DNA from: 4572-123 sp964418755
Lineage (GTDB): Bacteria > Desulfobacterota > Desulfobacteria > Desulfobacterales > 4572-123
Direction of reading: 5' to 3'
DNA length: 64,000 bases
Assembly: GCA_964418755.1 (NCBI GenBank)
Contig: CAYQNS010000001.1
Span: 1 to 64,000, forward strand
Shown: positions 1 through 7,704 of the stretch, piece after piece
How the letters are laid out: every line of letters begins with the position of its first letter
Position numbering within the stretch: position 1 is the stretch's first letter
Notes under the pieces: generated by a model
The model's input: only the letters and a program-made list of their open reading frames with translations
The model's database searches: none
What the model was told of the DNA's origin: nothing
Program-made: the position numbers and the translations under genes

Positions 1-2
1 AT

Positions 3-1061
3 CACGGCGCAGAGGTCATTTCCGTGGAAGACCGGCGGTTTCTGGCCGATGGCCTTTTTTTGAACAACATTAACCGCAACAAGCAGCACATGACCCTGAA
101 TTTGAAAACCGGAGAGGGGCTGGAAATTTTTTTCCGTCTGGCCAAAGAGGCGGATGTCGTTCTGGAAGGATTCCGGCCGGGAGTCGTTGATAAACTGGGA
201 GTCGGCTATGATGCAGTGCGCAAAGTCAACCCCGGAATTATCTACTGCTCTATTACCGGCTTTGGTCAAAACGGCCCCTTTCGGGAGCGTGTGGGCCATG
301 ATGCCAACTATCTGAGTTTTGCCGGCGTGCTTGACCTTATCGGTGAAGATAATCATCCCCCCTCGATTCCCGGAGTCCAGATCGCCGATATCGCCGGTGG
401 TGGAATGAATGCCGCGATCGGTATCCTGCTTGCCCTTTTTGCCCGCCAGAGGACCGGCAAGGGCCAGTATATCGATATCTCCATGACCGACGGCATGGTG
501 GGCCTTCTGCCGGCAGCACATTTTTTCCAGCAACTGACCGGAAAAGCACCGGCCCGCGGCAATACCCTTTTGTCCCATCGCTATGCCTGTTACAACACTT
601 ATGAAACCGCCGACGGCCGGTATCTTTCCATCGGTGCGGTGGAAAACCGTTTCTGGAAACAGCTTTGCGAGCACCTGGAAGCTCCGGAATATTCAGCCCT
701 GCAGTATGATGAAACCCGCCGCAAGGAAATCATCAATTTTATGCGGGAAACATTTAAGAAAAAAACATTGGATGAATGGGATCATGAACTGGGCGACCGG
801 GACATCTGCTGGGGGCGGATTCAAAATCTGGATGAGGTGCTGCACTCCCCGTTGTTTCGTGAAAGGGAAATGGTGCTTGAAGTCAAAGACAAGGCCGGCA
901 ACGATGCCCTGGCCCTGGGAGTTCCCGTCAAACTCAGTGATACCCCGGGATCTATACGCACCCCACCGGATGCCTTCGGCGAAAGCACATCCGACATTCT
1001 GCAGAATCTGGGATATTCCAAAGAAGAGATAGAAACTTTTTCAGACAAGGGAGTTATATAG
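3..1061 (+). CDS. CaiB/BaiF (family III) CoA-transferase, 5' end outside window
   Basis: Family III CoA-transferases move CoA between acyl groups, or racemise 2-methylacyl-CoAs, in the cytoplasm. The frame is open to the window edge. Codons before the first GTG (position 24) read HGAEVISVE, which matches the conserved start of the Rossmann-like domain in this family (typically LGAEVIKVE), so the gene is cut by the window and GTG 24 is not its real start. Visible hallmarks are the EGFRPGV motif, then ITGFGQNGP, and GHDANYLSFAG, whose Asp is at the position of the catalytic aspartate. The C-terminal part (from about residue 190) is the expected small domain. Substrate cannot be told from sequence. 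A perfect 13-bp hairpin starts at the stop codon. An acyl-CoA ligase lies convergently downstream, which fits carboxylic-acid degradation, but that is inference. Confidence 0.9.
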   Translation, partial: HGAEVISVEDRRFLADGLFLNNINRNKQHMTLNLKTGEGLEIFFRLAKEADVVLEGFRPGVVDKLGVGYDAVRKVNPGIIYCSITGFGQNGPFRERVGHDANYLSFAGVLDLIGEDNHPPSIPGVQIADIAGGGMNAAIGILLALFARQRTGKGQYIDISMTDGMVGLLPAAHFFQQLTGKAPARGNTLLSHRYACYNTYETADGRYLSIGAVENRFWKQLCEHLEAPEYSALQYDETRRKEIINFMRETFKKKTLDEWDHELGDRDICWGRIQNLDEVLHSPLFREREMVLEVKDKAGNDALALGVPVKLSDTPGSIRTPPDAFGESTSDILQNLGYSKEEIETFSDKGVI

Positions 1062-1092
1062 TGTCTGAACGAAAGGTCCGTTCAGACACTAT
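1058..1092. repeat. Perfect 13-bp inverted repeat overlapping the CoA-transferase stop
   Basis: Arms 1058-1070 and 1080-1092 are perfect reverse complements around a 9-nt loop. The left arm contains the TAG stop codon. No T-run follows on either strand, so this is not a textbook intrinsic terminator. It could be an RNA 3'-end stabiliser, a Rho-associated hairpin or a dispersed palindromic repeat. No second copy was seen in the window. Confidence 0.7.
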
Positions 1093-1191
1093 GTTGGCTG
1101 TTGAATTTTAAATGTTGAATCGAAAAAAACAGCACCCTCAATAGCCTAACAATTCCAGCCCTGAATGGAGAGAACAGTTTTCGGGGTTTTA

Positions 1192-2967
1192 TCAACTTTG
1201 CTCCCGCAGGGCTCTTCTGAGAATTTTACCCACGGCACTTTTCGGCAAAGAATCCATAAATTGCACGGTTTTAGGTACCTTGAAGGTAGCAAGGTGTTCC
1301 CGGCAGTAATCAATGATTTCTCGTTGTGTAACCTTGTCCTTGAATTCTGCCTTTAAGGCTATTACTGCCTTGACCGTCTCTCCGCGATATTTATCCGACA
1401 CGCCCACCACCGCGACTTCTTCCACGGACGGGTGTGTGTAGATCACATTTTCCACCTCCACCGGTGCAATGTTGTATCCTGACGCCACAATCAAATCCTT
1501 TATCCGGTCAACAAAATGAACAAAATCTTCATCGTCGAGCAATCCCCGGTCGCCGGTTCGAAACCATCCGTCAGTCAGAAACGCCTTACGAGTTGCATCC
1601 GGTTTGTTCAGATATCCTTTGGCCACCTGCAATCCCCGGTAGCAGATTTCACCCTCGACATTGCGGGTCACGATATTTCCAGATTCATCACATATTTTTA
1701 CTTCCGAATAGACCGGAATTCCGATGGAATCAGGTTTTTCCTTGATCCCGGGGATCGAAATAATACCGCCGCTGTTGGTTTCGGTCATGCCCCAGCCATT
1801 GACCAGTCGTACACCTGAAAATTTGAACCAATTTTCCTGGACGGCCACCGGCACCGGTGCACCGCATCCGATGCTCACCTTAAGGCTGGTAAGGTCATAT
1901 TCTTCGATGAGCTTTTCCTGGGACATCAGCGCGATAAACAGTGTCGGAGGGGCAAAAATAACATTCACTCCGTAGGTCTGAATCACCCGGAACGTATCTT
2001 TTATATCAAACATGGGAATCAGAACGACGGTTCCGCCCTGGTACATTACCGGCAGCAGATGCAGAAAATACCCGGCAGTATGAAACATGGGCATGATCGC
2101 AAAATTTACTTCCCGATCGCCCCAGGCCCGGAAGGCATGGGTATGGGTAAGAGAATTGAAAACCAGGTTGAAATGGGTCTCAATGACACCCTTTGATTTT
2201 CCGGTGGTGCCGGCGGTATACAGTAAAAGAGCAACATCTTCCATTGGATTGCATGGGGCACCGTCTGTCAGGGGTTGAAATTTTTCAAGGGATTCAAAAA
2301 AATCCAGGGTACCCGGGACGTCTGTCTTGGGGATATCCCATAAAAACTTTATAGTGTCCGACACAACCGGGTCCGGCGCGGCAAAATCTTTTATATTGGT
2401 GACAATTACATTCTTCAACCGACCGCTTTCCTGCAGGCCCTTTACCTTGTCATACAGCAGATCAAGGATCAGAATGTTGTCGGCCCCGGAGTCTTCGATC
2501 TGATAAGCAACCTCATCCGCCTGGTACATGACATTGATGGGGGTATGAATGGCCCCGATCTGGCTGACGCCGTAAAAGGCAACGATGTGCTGTAGCGAAT
2601 TGGGCAGCATGGTGGCCACAACGTCACCTTTTTGAATCCCCAGATTCTTGAGCAGGGCAGCATATTTACCTACCAGAATATCCAGGTCCCGATAGGTAAT
2701 GGACCGGTCGAAAAAAATGACGGCAACGTCATCGGGGCATCTTTTTACCGTTGCCTTAAAAAGCGCATAAATCGATATCCGGGGAATTTCCGGATGGTCC
2801 TCATAAAACCAGGTAGGATGACTGATTACATATGCGTCTTCAGCCTTGTACCGCCGGCCTTCCGAAAGCCAGTTTGCAGGATACCCAAGTCTATTGTAGC
2901 ACTCATAAAGGGCATCATCAAAAAAACCGTCACCGACCTCTTTCCGCGGCTGCATAATATTCGCCAT
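1192..2967 (-). CDS. AMP-dependent acyl-CoA synthetase/ligase
   Basis: It activates a carboxylic acid to acyl-AMP and then acyl-CoA (ANL superfamily, cytoplasmic). The 591-residue length is usual. The phosphate-binding loop YTAGTTGKSKG is near residues 250-260, the adenylate motif GWGMTET near 390, the hinge motif DGWFRTGDRG in the last third, and the C-terminal PKSAVGKILRR contains the catalytic lysine. I chose ATG 2967 over ATG 2976 because a GGGAGG Shine-Dalgarno sits 9 nt before 2967 but directly abuts 2976. The chain-length class is uncertain; overall layout resembles medium/long-chain or aromatic/alicyclic acid ligases. A 17-bp palindrome just upstream is a likely operator. Confidence 0.9.
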   Translation of the reverse strand: MANIMQPRKEVGDGFFDDALYECYNRLGYPANWLSEGRRYKAEDAYVISHPTWFYEDHPEIPRISIYALFKATVKRCPDDVAVIFFDRSITYRDLDILVGKYAALLKNLGIQKGDVVATMLPNSLQHIVAFYGVSQIGAIHTPINVMYQADEVAYQIEDSGADNILILDLLYDKVKGLQESGRLKNVIVTNIKDFAAPDPVVSDTIKFLWDIPKTDVPGTLDFFESLEKFQPLTDGAPCNPMEDVALLLYTAGTTGKSKGVIETHFNLVFNSLTHTHAFRAWGDREVNFAIMPMFHTAGYFLHLLPVMYQGGTVVLIPMFDIKDTFRVIQTYGVNVIFAPPTLFIALMSQEKLIEEYDLTSLKVSIGCGAPVPVAVQENWFKFSGVRLVNGWGMTETNSGGIISIPGIKEKPDSIGIPVYSEVKICDESGNIVTRNVEGEICYRGLQVAKGYLNKPDATRKAFLTDGWFRTGDRGLLDDEDFVHFVDRIKDLIVASGYNIAPVEVENVIYTHPSVEEVAVVGVSDKYRGETVKAVIALKAEFKDKVTQREIIDYCREHLATFKVPKTVQFMDSLPKSAVGKILRRALREQS

Positions 2968-3002
2968 AATCAACATCCTCCCTTTTTGGTTTATTATATC
3001 GA

Positions 3003-3019
3003 TTCGTTTTATAAACGAA
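3003..3019. promoter_or_regulatory. 17-bp palindrome upstream of acyl-CoA ligase, probable operator
   Basis: TTCGTTT-TAT-AAACGAA is a perfect inverted repeat 36 bp before the ligase start, in an AT-rich, promoter-like stretch. Size and shape fit a TetR-family operator. Its regulator cannot be identified here; neither tetR gene in the window has this motif next to it. The rest of the roughly 300-bp gap to 3266 shows no gene. Confidence 0.5.
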
Positions 3020-3265
3020 ATTTAACAATTATTGCAGTATATATTTTTTAATTTCAGCGTGTCAACAGAAACGTTTCTCGCCGGACATGCGGGATTACCT
3101 CCTGCCATTTTCCAAATACTCTTGCCCGGATAGAACCAAACGGGTAAAAGCGGTTGTCAAACCGAGTTGTATCGCGTATAATTTAATCAAGTGACGCCGG
3201 AAGGACAAAGGATATTCATCTTTACCGCTTCCGGCGATAACCGGCAAGGCTGAAGGGAGGTCCAT

Positions 3266-3562
3266 GTGCTCGTTAAAATTTTTATCAAAAGACATTTTAA
3301 AGAAGGCAAGACCAAGGAAATCAATGCCCTGCTTACCGAATTCAGAGCCGGTGCCATGAATCGACCCGGTTATGTTTCAGGAGAAACCCTCCTGGATCCG
3401 GAAGATCCGAACAAAGTGCTGGTGATCGGCACCTGGCAGAACATGGAAAGCTGGCTAAACTGGAAGGAAGACAGCGCCCGGAAAAAATTTGAAGCCATGC
3501 TGGAAATTTATCAGCACGGCTCCACTGAATACGACGCCTACCTGCTTGGGAAGTCCCTTTAA
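3266..3562 (+). CDS. Antibiotic biosynthesis monooxygenase (ABM) domain protein
   Basis: A 98-residue single-domain protein of the ABM / dimeric alpha-beta barrel superfamily. The pattern is a first beta strand (VKIFIKRHF), a helix, then RPGYVSGETLLDPEDPNKVLVIGTW, and the conserved aromatic WxxxESWLNW segment. Such proteins are small cofactorless oxygenases, haem-binding proteins or stress proteins; no activity can be assigned. Start is GTG with GGGAGG 5 nt upstream; the overlapping ATG is out of frame. It is followed after 18 nt by the Cys-cluster gene, so the two are probably cotranscribed. Confidence 0.75.
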   Translation: MLVKIFIKRHFKEGKTKEINALLTEFRAGAMNRPGYVSGETLLDPEDPNKVLVIGTWQNMESWLNWKEDSARKKFEAMLEIYQHGSTEYDAYLLGKSL

Positions 3563-3580
3563 GCCGGTATTAAACATACC

Positions 3581-4306
3581 ATGAATATGTCTGGGCAGAA
3601 TTTATTCAAACAGGCCGCCGCCATCAAGGCCGATGAACTCGTAAAAAATTCGATTTCAGAATGCCGACGCTGCGGCACCTGCTGCAAAAAAGGCGGCCCG
3701 TCCCTGCACATCAAAGATCAGCCCCTGGTGGAAAAAGGAGCGATTCACACCCGATACCTGTACACCCTTCGCAAGGGTGAACTAGCCCGTGACAATGTCA
3801 AGGGACAATTGGCACCAATTGCCGGTGAACTCATTAAAATCAAGGGGCGGGCAACTGCCTGGACCTGTATTTTTTATGACGGCATTAAAAATGCGTGTAA
3901 AATTTATGCGGACCGACCCGTCGAATGCCGGGTGCTCAAATGCTGGGATACAAGGGCCATTGAAAATATGTATGCTGAAAACCGGCTTACCCGCAGGCAT
4001 CTGATGTCCGGCGTCAAGGGGCTTTGGGAATTGATTGAAGACCATGAGACGCGCTGTGATTATGCCCTTATCAAGCGCATGGTGCAGGAACTGGACACAG
4101 GATGTAAAAATGAGGCCGCCGAAAATCTGCTTGAAATGATTCAGTATGATACTCAAATCCGTGGTCTGGTAGTCAAAAAGTCCGGCGTGAGCGAAGATAT
4201 GACCGATTTTCTGTTTGGCCGCCCCCTGCTGGAAACCATTACAACTTTAGGTTTACGTGTCAAACAGTCAGGCAAGATGCATCAACTGGTTCCCGTCGGC
4301 AGGTAA
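3581..4306 (+). CDS. YkgJ-family cysteine-cluster protein
   Basis: A 241-residue protein with the N-terminal CRRCGTCCKKGG motif (about residues 28-39) and a second cysteine group, CIFYD..ACKIYADRPVECRVLKCW (about 103-128). This pattern is typical of YkgJ/UPF0153 zinc- or iron-binding proteins. The function of the family is unsettled. The C-terminal half is helical and longer than the minimal domain. It lies 18 nt behind the ABM gene. No clear Shine-Dalgarno precedes ATG 3581; ATG 3587 is an alternative. Confidence 0.75.
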   Translation: MNMSGQNLFKQAAAIKADELVKNSISECRRCGTCCKKGGPSLHIKDQPLVEKGAIHTRYLYTLRKGELARDNVKGQLAPIAGELIKIKGRATAWTCIFYDGIKNACKIYADRPVECRVLKCWDTRAIENMYAENRLTRRHLMSGVKGLWELIEDHETRCDYALIKRMVQELDTGCKNEAAENLLEMIQYDTQIRGLVVKKSGVSEDMTDFLFGRPLLETITTLGLRVKQSGKMHQLVPVGR

Positions 4307-4375
4307 ACACGGGGCTGCGAAAAAAAATTATCCGCTTTTGCTTGCCTTTTGGGATATTGATTATTTTCCACGATC

Positions 4376-5185
4376 CTATAAATCCGAAAGATCCGACCGC
4401 CTTTGGGGCAGAAAGTAACGCATCCGGTGCTCCCTGACTTTTTTCAGGGTTTCGGCTTTCAGATCCACGGTCAACAGCCCTTCCCTGCCGCTCAAGTCCT
4501 TTTTTATAATTTCGCCCGAGGGCCCGATGATCACCGTAATTCCGGGAAATTGCATCTGTTTTCGATTTTCACAGGCCTGATTGCATGCCACCACAAAAAC
4601 ACTGTTATCAAAAGCGCGGGCCGGCAGATGCCGCATCCAGGAGATGAATTTTTCCTTGCAGGTTCCCCTTGGTGAGGCATGCGGCATAAAAATAAGATCG
4701 GCGCCTTTTAAGGCCATCTGGGTGGCAAGTTCCGGAAAGTGCGAATCGTAGCAAAGCCCGATGCCGAACTTGATGCCACCTGCCTCAAACAGGGGAATGG
4801 ATTTTCCGGGCGTATATACACCGGTTTCCGGCGGGGCGATATGCAACTTTCTGTATTTTAAAACTTTTTTGCCGGGTGCAGCCACCAGGTGAGTTGCAAA
4901 TATACGCCCCATGGTGTCTTTTTCAGCAATCCCGGCCAGAATTGTGATCCGCTCTTTTTCAGCCAGATCAACAATTCGCTGTGTACTGGGCCCGGGCACC
5001 GGTTCGGCATATTCAAGAACATCCGAACTGGTGATATACCCTGTAATATTCAACTCCGGAAAGCAGACAATCGCGGCCCCTTCCGCCTTTGCCCGGGCCG
5101 TCCAATGAGCCATGCGATTAAAATTGTCTCTGATTTCTCCCACCGGCGCACATGTGATCACGGCGGCTATGCGGATATCTTTCAT
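4376..5185 (-). CDS. Carbon-nitrogen hydrolase (nitrilase superfamily)
   Basis: Hydrolyses a C-N bond, typically an amide or carbamoyl group, in the cytoplasm. All three catalytic residues are visible: Glu in CFPELNITGY, Lys in KYRKLHIAPPE and Cys in GIGLCYDSHFPE. About 270 residues is the normal single-domain length. ATG 5185 gives the usual N-terminus (MKDIRIAAV) and follows GGGGAGG, though with only 2 nt spacing; ATG 5221 would add 12 residues with a weaker site. The family is broad (omega-amidase, N-carbamoylputrescine amidase, beta-ureidopropionase), so the substrate is left open. Confidence 0.85.
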   Translation of the reverse strand: MKDIRIAAVITCAPVGEIRDNFNRMAHWTARAKAEGAAIVCFPELNITGYITSSDVLEYAEPVPGPSTQRIVDLAEKERITILAGIAEKDTMGRIFATHLVAAPGKKVLKYRKLHIAPPETGVYTPGKSIPLFEAGGIKFGIGLCYDSHFPELATQMALKGADLIFMPHASPRGTCKEKFISWMRHLPARAFDNSVFVVACNQACENRKQMQFPGITVIIGPSGEIIKKDLSGREGLLTVDLKAETLKKVREHRMRYFLPQRRSDLSDL

Positions 5186-5516
5186 ATCCTCCCCTGTGGT
5201 ATTGACCTCACAACTCACCATGTGCCCTGAACCCGGTGCGGTGCTGAATTGCCGGTTATTTGTTTCTTGAATCCGTGTAAAACGATATTATATTATGCTG
5301 TTACGCATTGGAAGTCCACCTTTTTTAATAATGGCTTTTCATCAGGTTTCACACAATCCTGATGTATCGCGGAAACGGTCATTGCGGATGCGAGTTACAG
5401 TAAAACCATAAGAATGGTTGCAGTTGAAAAGCAAATATTTTATTGCTATGTACGCAATCCCAATATTGATGCTGCAAATTACGCCTTGCACAGGCAAACC
5501 GCATACTGAAAAAGAT
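5186..5516. other. Intergenic stretch between nitrilase and yigZ-like gene
   Basis: Divergent spacer of about 330 bp with an AT-rich patch near 5280-5300 that may hold promoters. Nothing recognisable is encoded. The in-frame upstream extension of the YigZ gene to TTG 5418 has no family similarity. Confidence 0.4.
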
Positions 5517-6107
5517 ATGGCAATAATATCAAATTACTTGGTACCCGCACAACGTTGCCGTATTTCTCTTACGGTCAAGCGCAGCCGGTTTATTGCCACC
5601 ATTGCCCGGGCAGCCAACCCACGGGCAGCCAAAGCATTTGTCCAGGAGATCCGGGATGAATTTCATGACGCCACCCATAACTGCTGGGCCTTTGCAACCG
5701 GCCCGCCGGGAGATACCGCAGCTGTCGGTGCGAGCGATGAGGGCGAACCTCATGGAACCGCGGGCCGACCCATGCTGAATGTACTCCTGCATTCAAAGGC
5801 CGGAGAGATCGTCGCGGTGGTGACCCGTTATTACGGGGGCATTAAGCTCGGCACCGGCGGATTGGTGCGGGCATACGGCAATGCCGTCAAAATGGCTCTT
5901 GAAACCGTTGTGCTTCGGGAAAAAATAGATAGGGTCTGCATGACCATTTGCGTAGAATACCGCAATCTTCAATTTGTTCAGAGGATTTGCCGTAATCTCA
6001 ATGCCCGGATTATAAAGCAGGTGTATGGGGAAAAAGCGATTCTCACAGTGGAGGTCGCCGAGAAATTAAAAAAAGAGCTGGAAAGCGCGGCGGAAAGGTA
6101 TGGCTGA
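5517..6107 (+). CDS. YigZ/IMPACT family protein (UPF0029)
   Basis: The protein shows the family signature: KRSRFIATIARA near the N-terminus, then DATHNCWAFATG, DEGEPHGTAGRPML and VVTRYYGGIKLGTGGLVRAYG. The C-terminal part matches the ferredoxin-like UPF0029 domain. YigZ/IMPACT proteins bind ribosomes or RNA and, in eukaryotes, modulate Gcn2; the bacterial role is unclear. I prefer ATG 5517, where similarity begins. The open frame reaches TTG 5418 with no similarity. About 196 residues is the usual length. Confidence 0.85.
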   Translation: MAIISNYLVPAQRCRISLTVKRSRFIATIARAANPRAAKAFVQEIRDEFHDATHNCWAFATGPPGDTAAVGASDEGEPHGTAGRPMLNVLLHSKAGEIVAVVTRYYGGIKLGTGGLVRAYGNAVKMALETVVLREKIDRVCMTICVEYRNLQFVQRICRNLNARIIKQVYGEKAILTVEVAEKLKKELESAAERYG

Positions 6108-6165
6108 GCAGGATAGTCTTTATCGGCGCCCCTGCCATATCCCGGATACGATCCAGCTATGCGGG

Positions 6166-6202
6166 TCGGTGCAGACGGTGCGCGTGACGCCGACTGCACC
6201 GA
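6166..6202. repeat. Hairpin between convergent genes
   Basis: TCGGTGCAG (6166-6174) and CTGCACCGA (6194-6202) form a perfect 9-bp GC-rich stem between the ends of the YigZ gene and the secreted repeat-protein gene. No T-run follows on either strand. It may help 3'-end formation for one or both transcripts. Confidence 0.45.
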
Positions 6203-6212
6203 TCCATTGCTA

Positions 6213-6656
6213 TTATTGCACCTTATCGTGGCAGTTTTTTGCCAAAAGCGGCAAACAATTGGGCGTAAAACCCTCAACCATGGCCTTGATGTCTTCATAG
6301 TCGCTCTGAGGCATTGTCAAACCGGCGATATCGATGTCCGGGGCTTCTTGCCGCGCCGGTAGAAAAGGCGATGGTGTGTAGGTGCCGGCCACCATTGCCC
6401 GAATGGTGTTGGCCTCCGCCCGGGGAACCATTACCGTCCCAAAATTCTCCATCGGTTCAGGTAGTTGGGTGACAACCTCCCTTGGAGCGTATTTTCCGGC
6501 AACCATCGCTTTTAAGCTTTCGTATTCATTAAGGGGCATCTCGACGATCCCTAACTGGATATTTTTCTGTTTCATGATGCTTTTTGTTTCCGCCTGGGCA
6601 AACCCGGCAAGCAGAACCAGGCTCAGAATAACAGTGATTATGGTTTTTTTTCTCAT
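6213..6656 (-). CDS. Secreted small protein with three AMVxGxYxP repeats
   Basis: A 147-residue protein I do not recognise. Residues 1-22 form a Sec signal peptide (MRKK, hydrophobic core, cleavage after AQA). The mature part contains three imperfect repeats of about 23 residues with the core [LI][KR]AMVxGx(Y)[AT]P: LKAMVAGKYAP, IRAMVAGTYTP and IKAMVEGFTP. Each is preceded by G-x-hydrophobic, a proline and an acidic/polar stretch. There are no cysteines or obvious catalytic residues in the repeats. It is divergent from a tetR gene. Its promoter carries a TetR-type operator exactly in the -35/-10 spacer, so repression by the neighbouring regulator is likely. The function is unknown; periplasmic or surface location is inferred from the signal peptide. 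Confidence 0.75.
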   Translation of the reverse strand: MRKKTIITVILSLVLLAGFAQAETKSIMKQKNIQLGIVEMPLNEYESLKAMVAGKYAPREVVTQLPEPMENFGTVMVPRAEANTIRAMVAGTYTPSPFLPARQEAPDIDIAGLTMPQSDYEDIKAMVEGFTPNCLPLLAKNCHDKVQ

Positions 6657-6703
6657 TTTATAAATCCTCCTGTGTTGGGAATAGTGTAAATTAAAACTGA
6701 ATG

Positions 6704-6779
6704 TGAACCATCGTTCATGTTGAACTTAAAATATGAACCTTTGTTCGGCTTGTCAAGTAAAAATATGAACTAAGGTTCG
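6704..6779. promoter_or_regulatory. Three spaced TetR-type operators (TGAAC-N4-GTTCR)
   Basis: Three copies of TGAAC-N4-GTTC[A/G] lie at 6704-6717, 6734-6747 and 6766-6779, with start-to-start distances of 30 and 32 bp (about three helical turns). The second lies inside the -35/-10 spacer of the leftward promoter, the first covers its likely start site, and the third abuts the rightward -35. The adjacent tetR gene at 6969 is the natural candidate regulator. Confidence 0.7.
6728..6756 (-). promoter_or_regulatory. Sigma-70 promoter for the secreted repeat protein
   Basis: On the minus strand TTGACA (6756-6751), a 17-nt spacer and TATTTT (6733-6728) form a good sigma-70 promoter about 70 nt before the start codon. 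The spacer consists almost entirely of the middle operator. Confidence 0.65.
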
Positions 6780-6785
6780 TTTTTC

Positions 6786-6814
6786 TTGACAGGCTGTGTG
6801 AATCGTAATAATAA
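6786..6814 (+). promoter_or_regulatory. Sigma-70 promoter reading toward tetR
   Basis: TTGACA (6786-6791), a 17-nt spacer and TAATAA (6809-6814) form a near-consensus promoter, leaving a leader of about 150 nt before the TetR start at 6969. The third operator ends 6 bp before the -35, consistent with autoregulation. Confidence 0.6.
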
Positions 6815-6968
6815 ACAGGGGAAAAAACGGACAATTCATACCGTGGGCTATGCCGTGGTCCGGGTTCAGCGTTTTTCGTTCTGCGCCGGGAACTATTTAC
6901 GGCCCCTTTTTGATGCATGCTATATTGAATTTAAATTATCTGCGGCATAATTTTGGAAGAAGAGAAAT

Positions 6969-7634
6969 ATGACCGAAAAAGAATCTAATGTATGCGTCCC
7001 CCAGCAAAAAAGAAGCATCAAGACCCGAAACCGGATTCTGAAAGCAGCTAGAAAAATGTTTTCCGAACGGGGGTTTCATGGAACCAACTCCAAGCAGATC
7101 GCAGCCGAAGCCGGGGTTTCCATCGGTAGTTTCTATTGCTATTTTTCAAACAAAAAAAAACTTTTTATCGAAGTGCTCGGAGCATACGAAACCGAGCGGA
7201 TCATGCAGATCGTCGCAAGCCGGATATCCCCCATTGACGTAGTGGATCTGACTCGCCGGCGCGACATTGTGCGCAACATTATCCAGTCGATTCTCGATGC
7301 TCACGCCATATCGCCCCGATTTCATCGCGAGGTCATGGCCATGCGGTATGCCGACCCGGAGATCGAGGCCCACTACAATGCGGCAGAGCGCAAGGCAATT
7401 GAACAACTTGCCGAGCATATGCGACAGGTCGAGCACAAACCAAGGGTCAAAGACATCGACGCGGCAGCCCTGGTCATATTCAATTCGGTTGAAGAAGTCG
7501 TAAATCTGATTAAATTATTCAAATGCGACCTGACTGAAGAGCGGGTGGTCAATGCCCTGACCGACATGATTTACCGCTTTTTATACGATGTCCCGGCCGG
7601 TGACGATAAGGTCACCGCACCCGTGATCACCTGA
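6969..7634 (+). CDS. TetR/AcrR-family transcriptional regulator
   Basis: A 221-residue regulator. The N-terminal HTH domain spans about residues 18-65 (TRNRILKAARKMFSERGFHGTN..QIAAEAGVSIGSFYCYF), the canonical TetR sequence. The C-terminal helical ligand domain is not diagnostic. It is divergent from the secreted repeat protein and follows a promoter region with three TGAAC-N4-GTTC operators, so it probably represses both itself and that gene. The inducer is unknown. Start ATG 6969 follows GAAGAAGAGAAAT, a weak purine-rich ribosome-binding site. Confidence 0.9.
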   Translation: MTEKESNVCVPQQKRSIKTRNRILKAARKMFSERGFHGTNSKQIAAEAGVSIGSFYCYFSNKKKLFIEVLGAYETERIMQIVASRISPIDVVDLTRRRDIVRNIIQSILDAHAISPRFHREVMAMRYADPEIEAHYNAAERKAIEQLAEHMRQVEHKPRVKDIDAAALVIFNSVEEVVNLIKLFKCDLTEERVVNALTDMIYRFLYDVPAGDDKVTAPVIT

Positions 7635-7704
7635 TAAAGAGGATCTTCTGTATCCGAACAATTGCAATAATTTTAGATGGTCGGCATAAGGAATGCCCAC
7701 TGCC

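Noticed and set aside
5478..5520. CACAGGCAAACC-like string recalling a c-di-GMP (GEMM) riboswitch
   Set aside because: Only the short left segment resembles the motif; the second helix and the conserved GGGACGCAAAGCCUCCGGCC-like part are missing.
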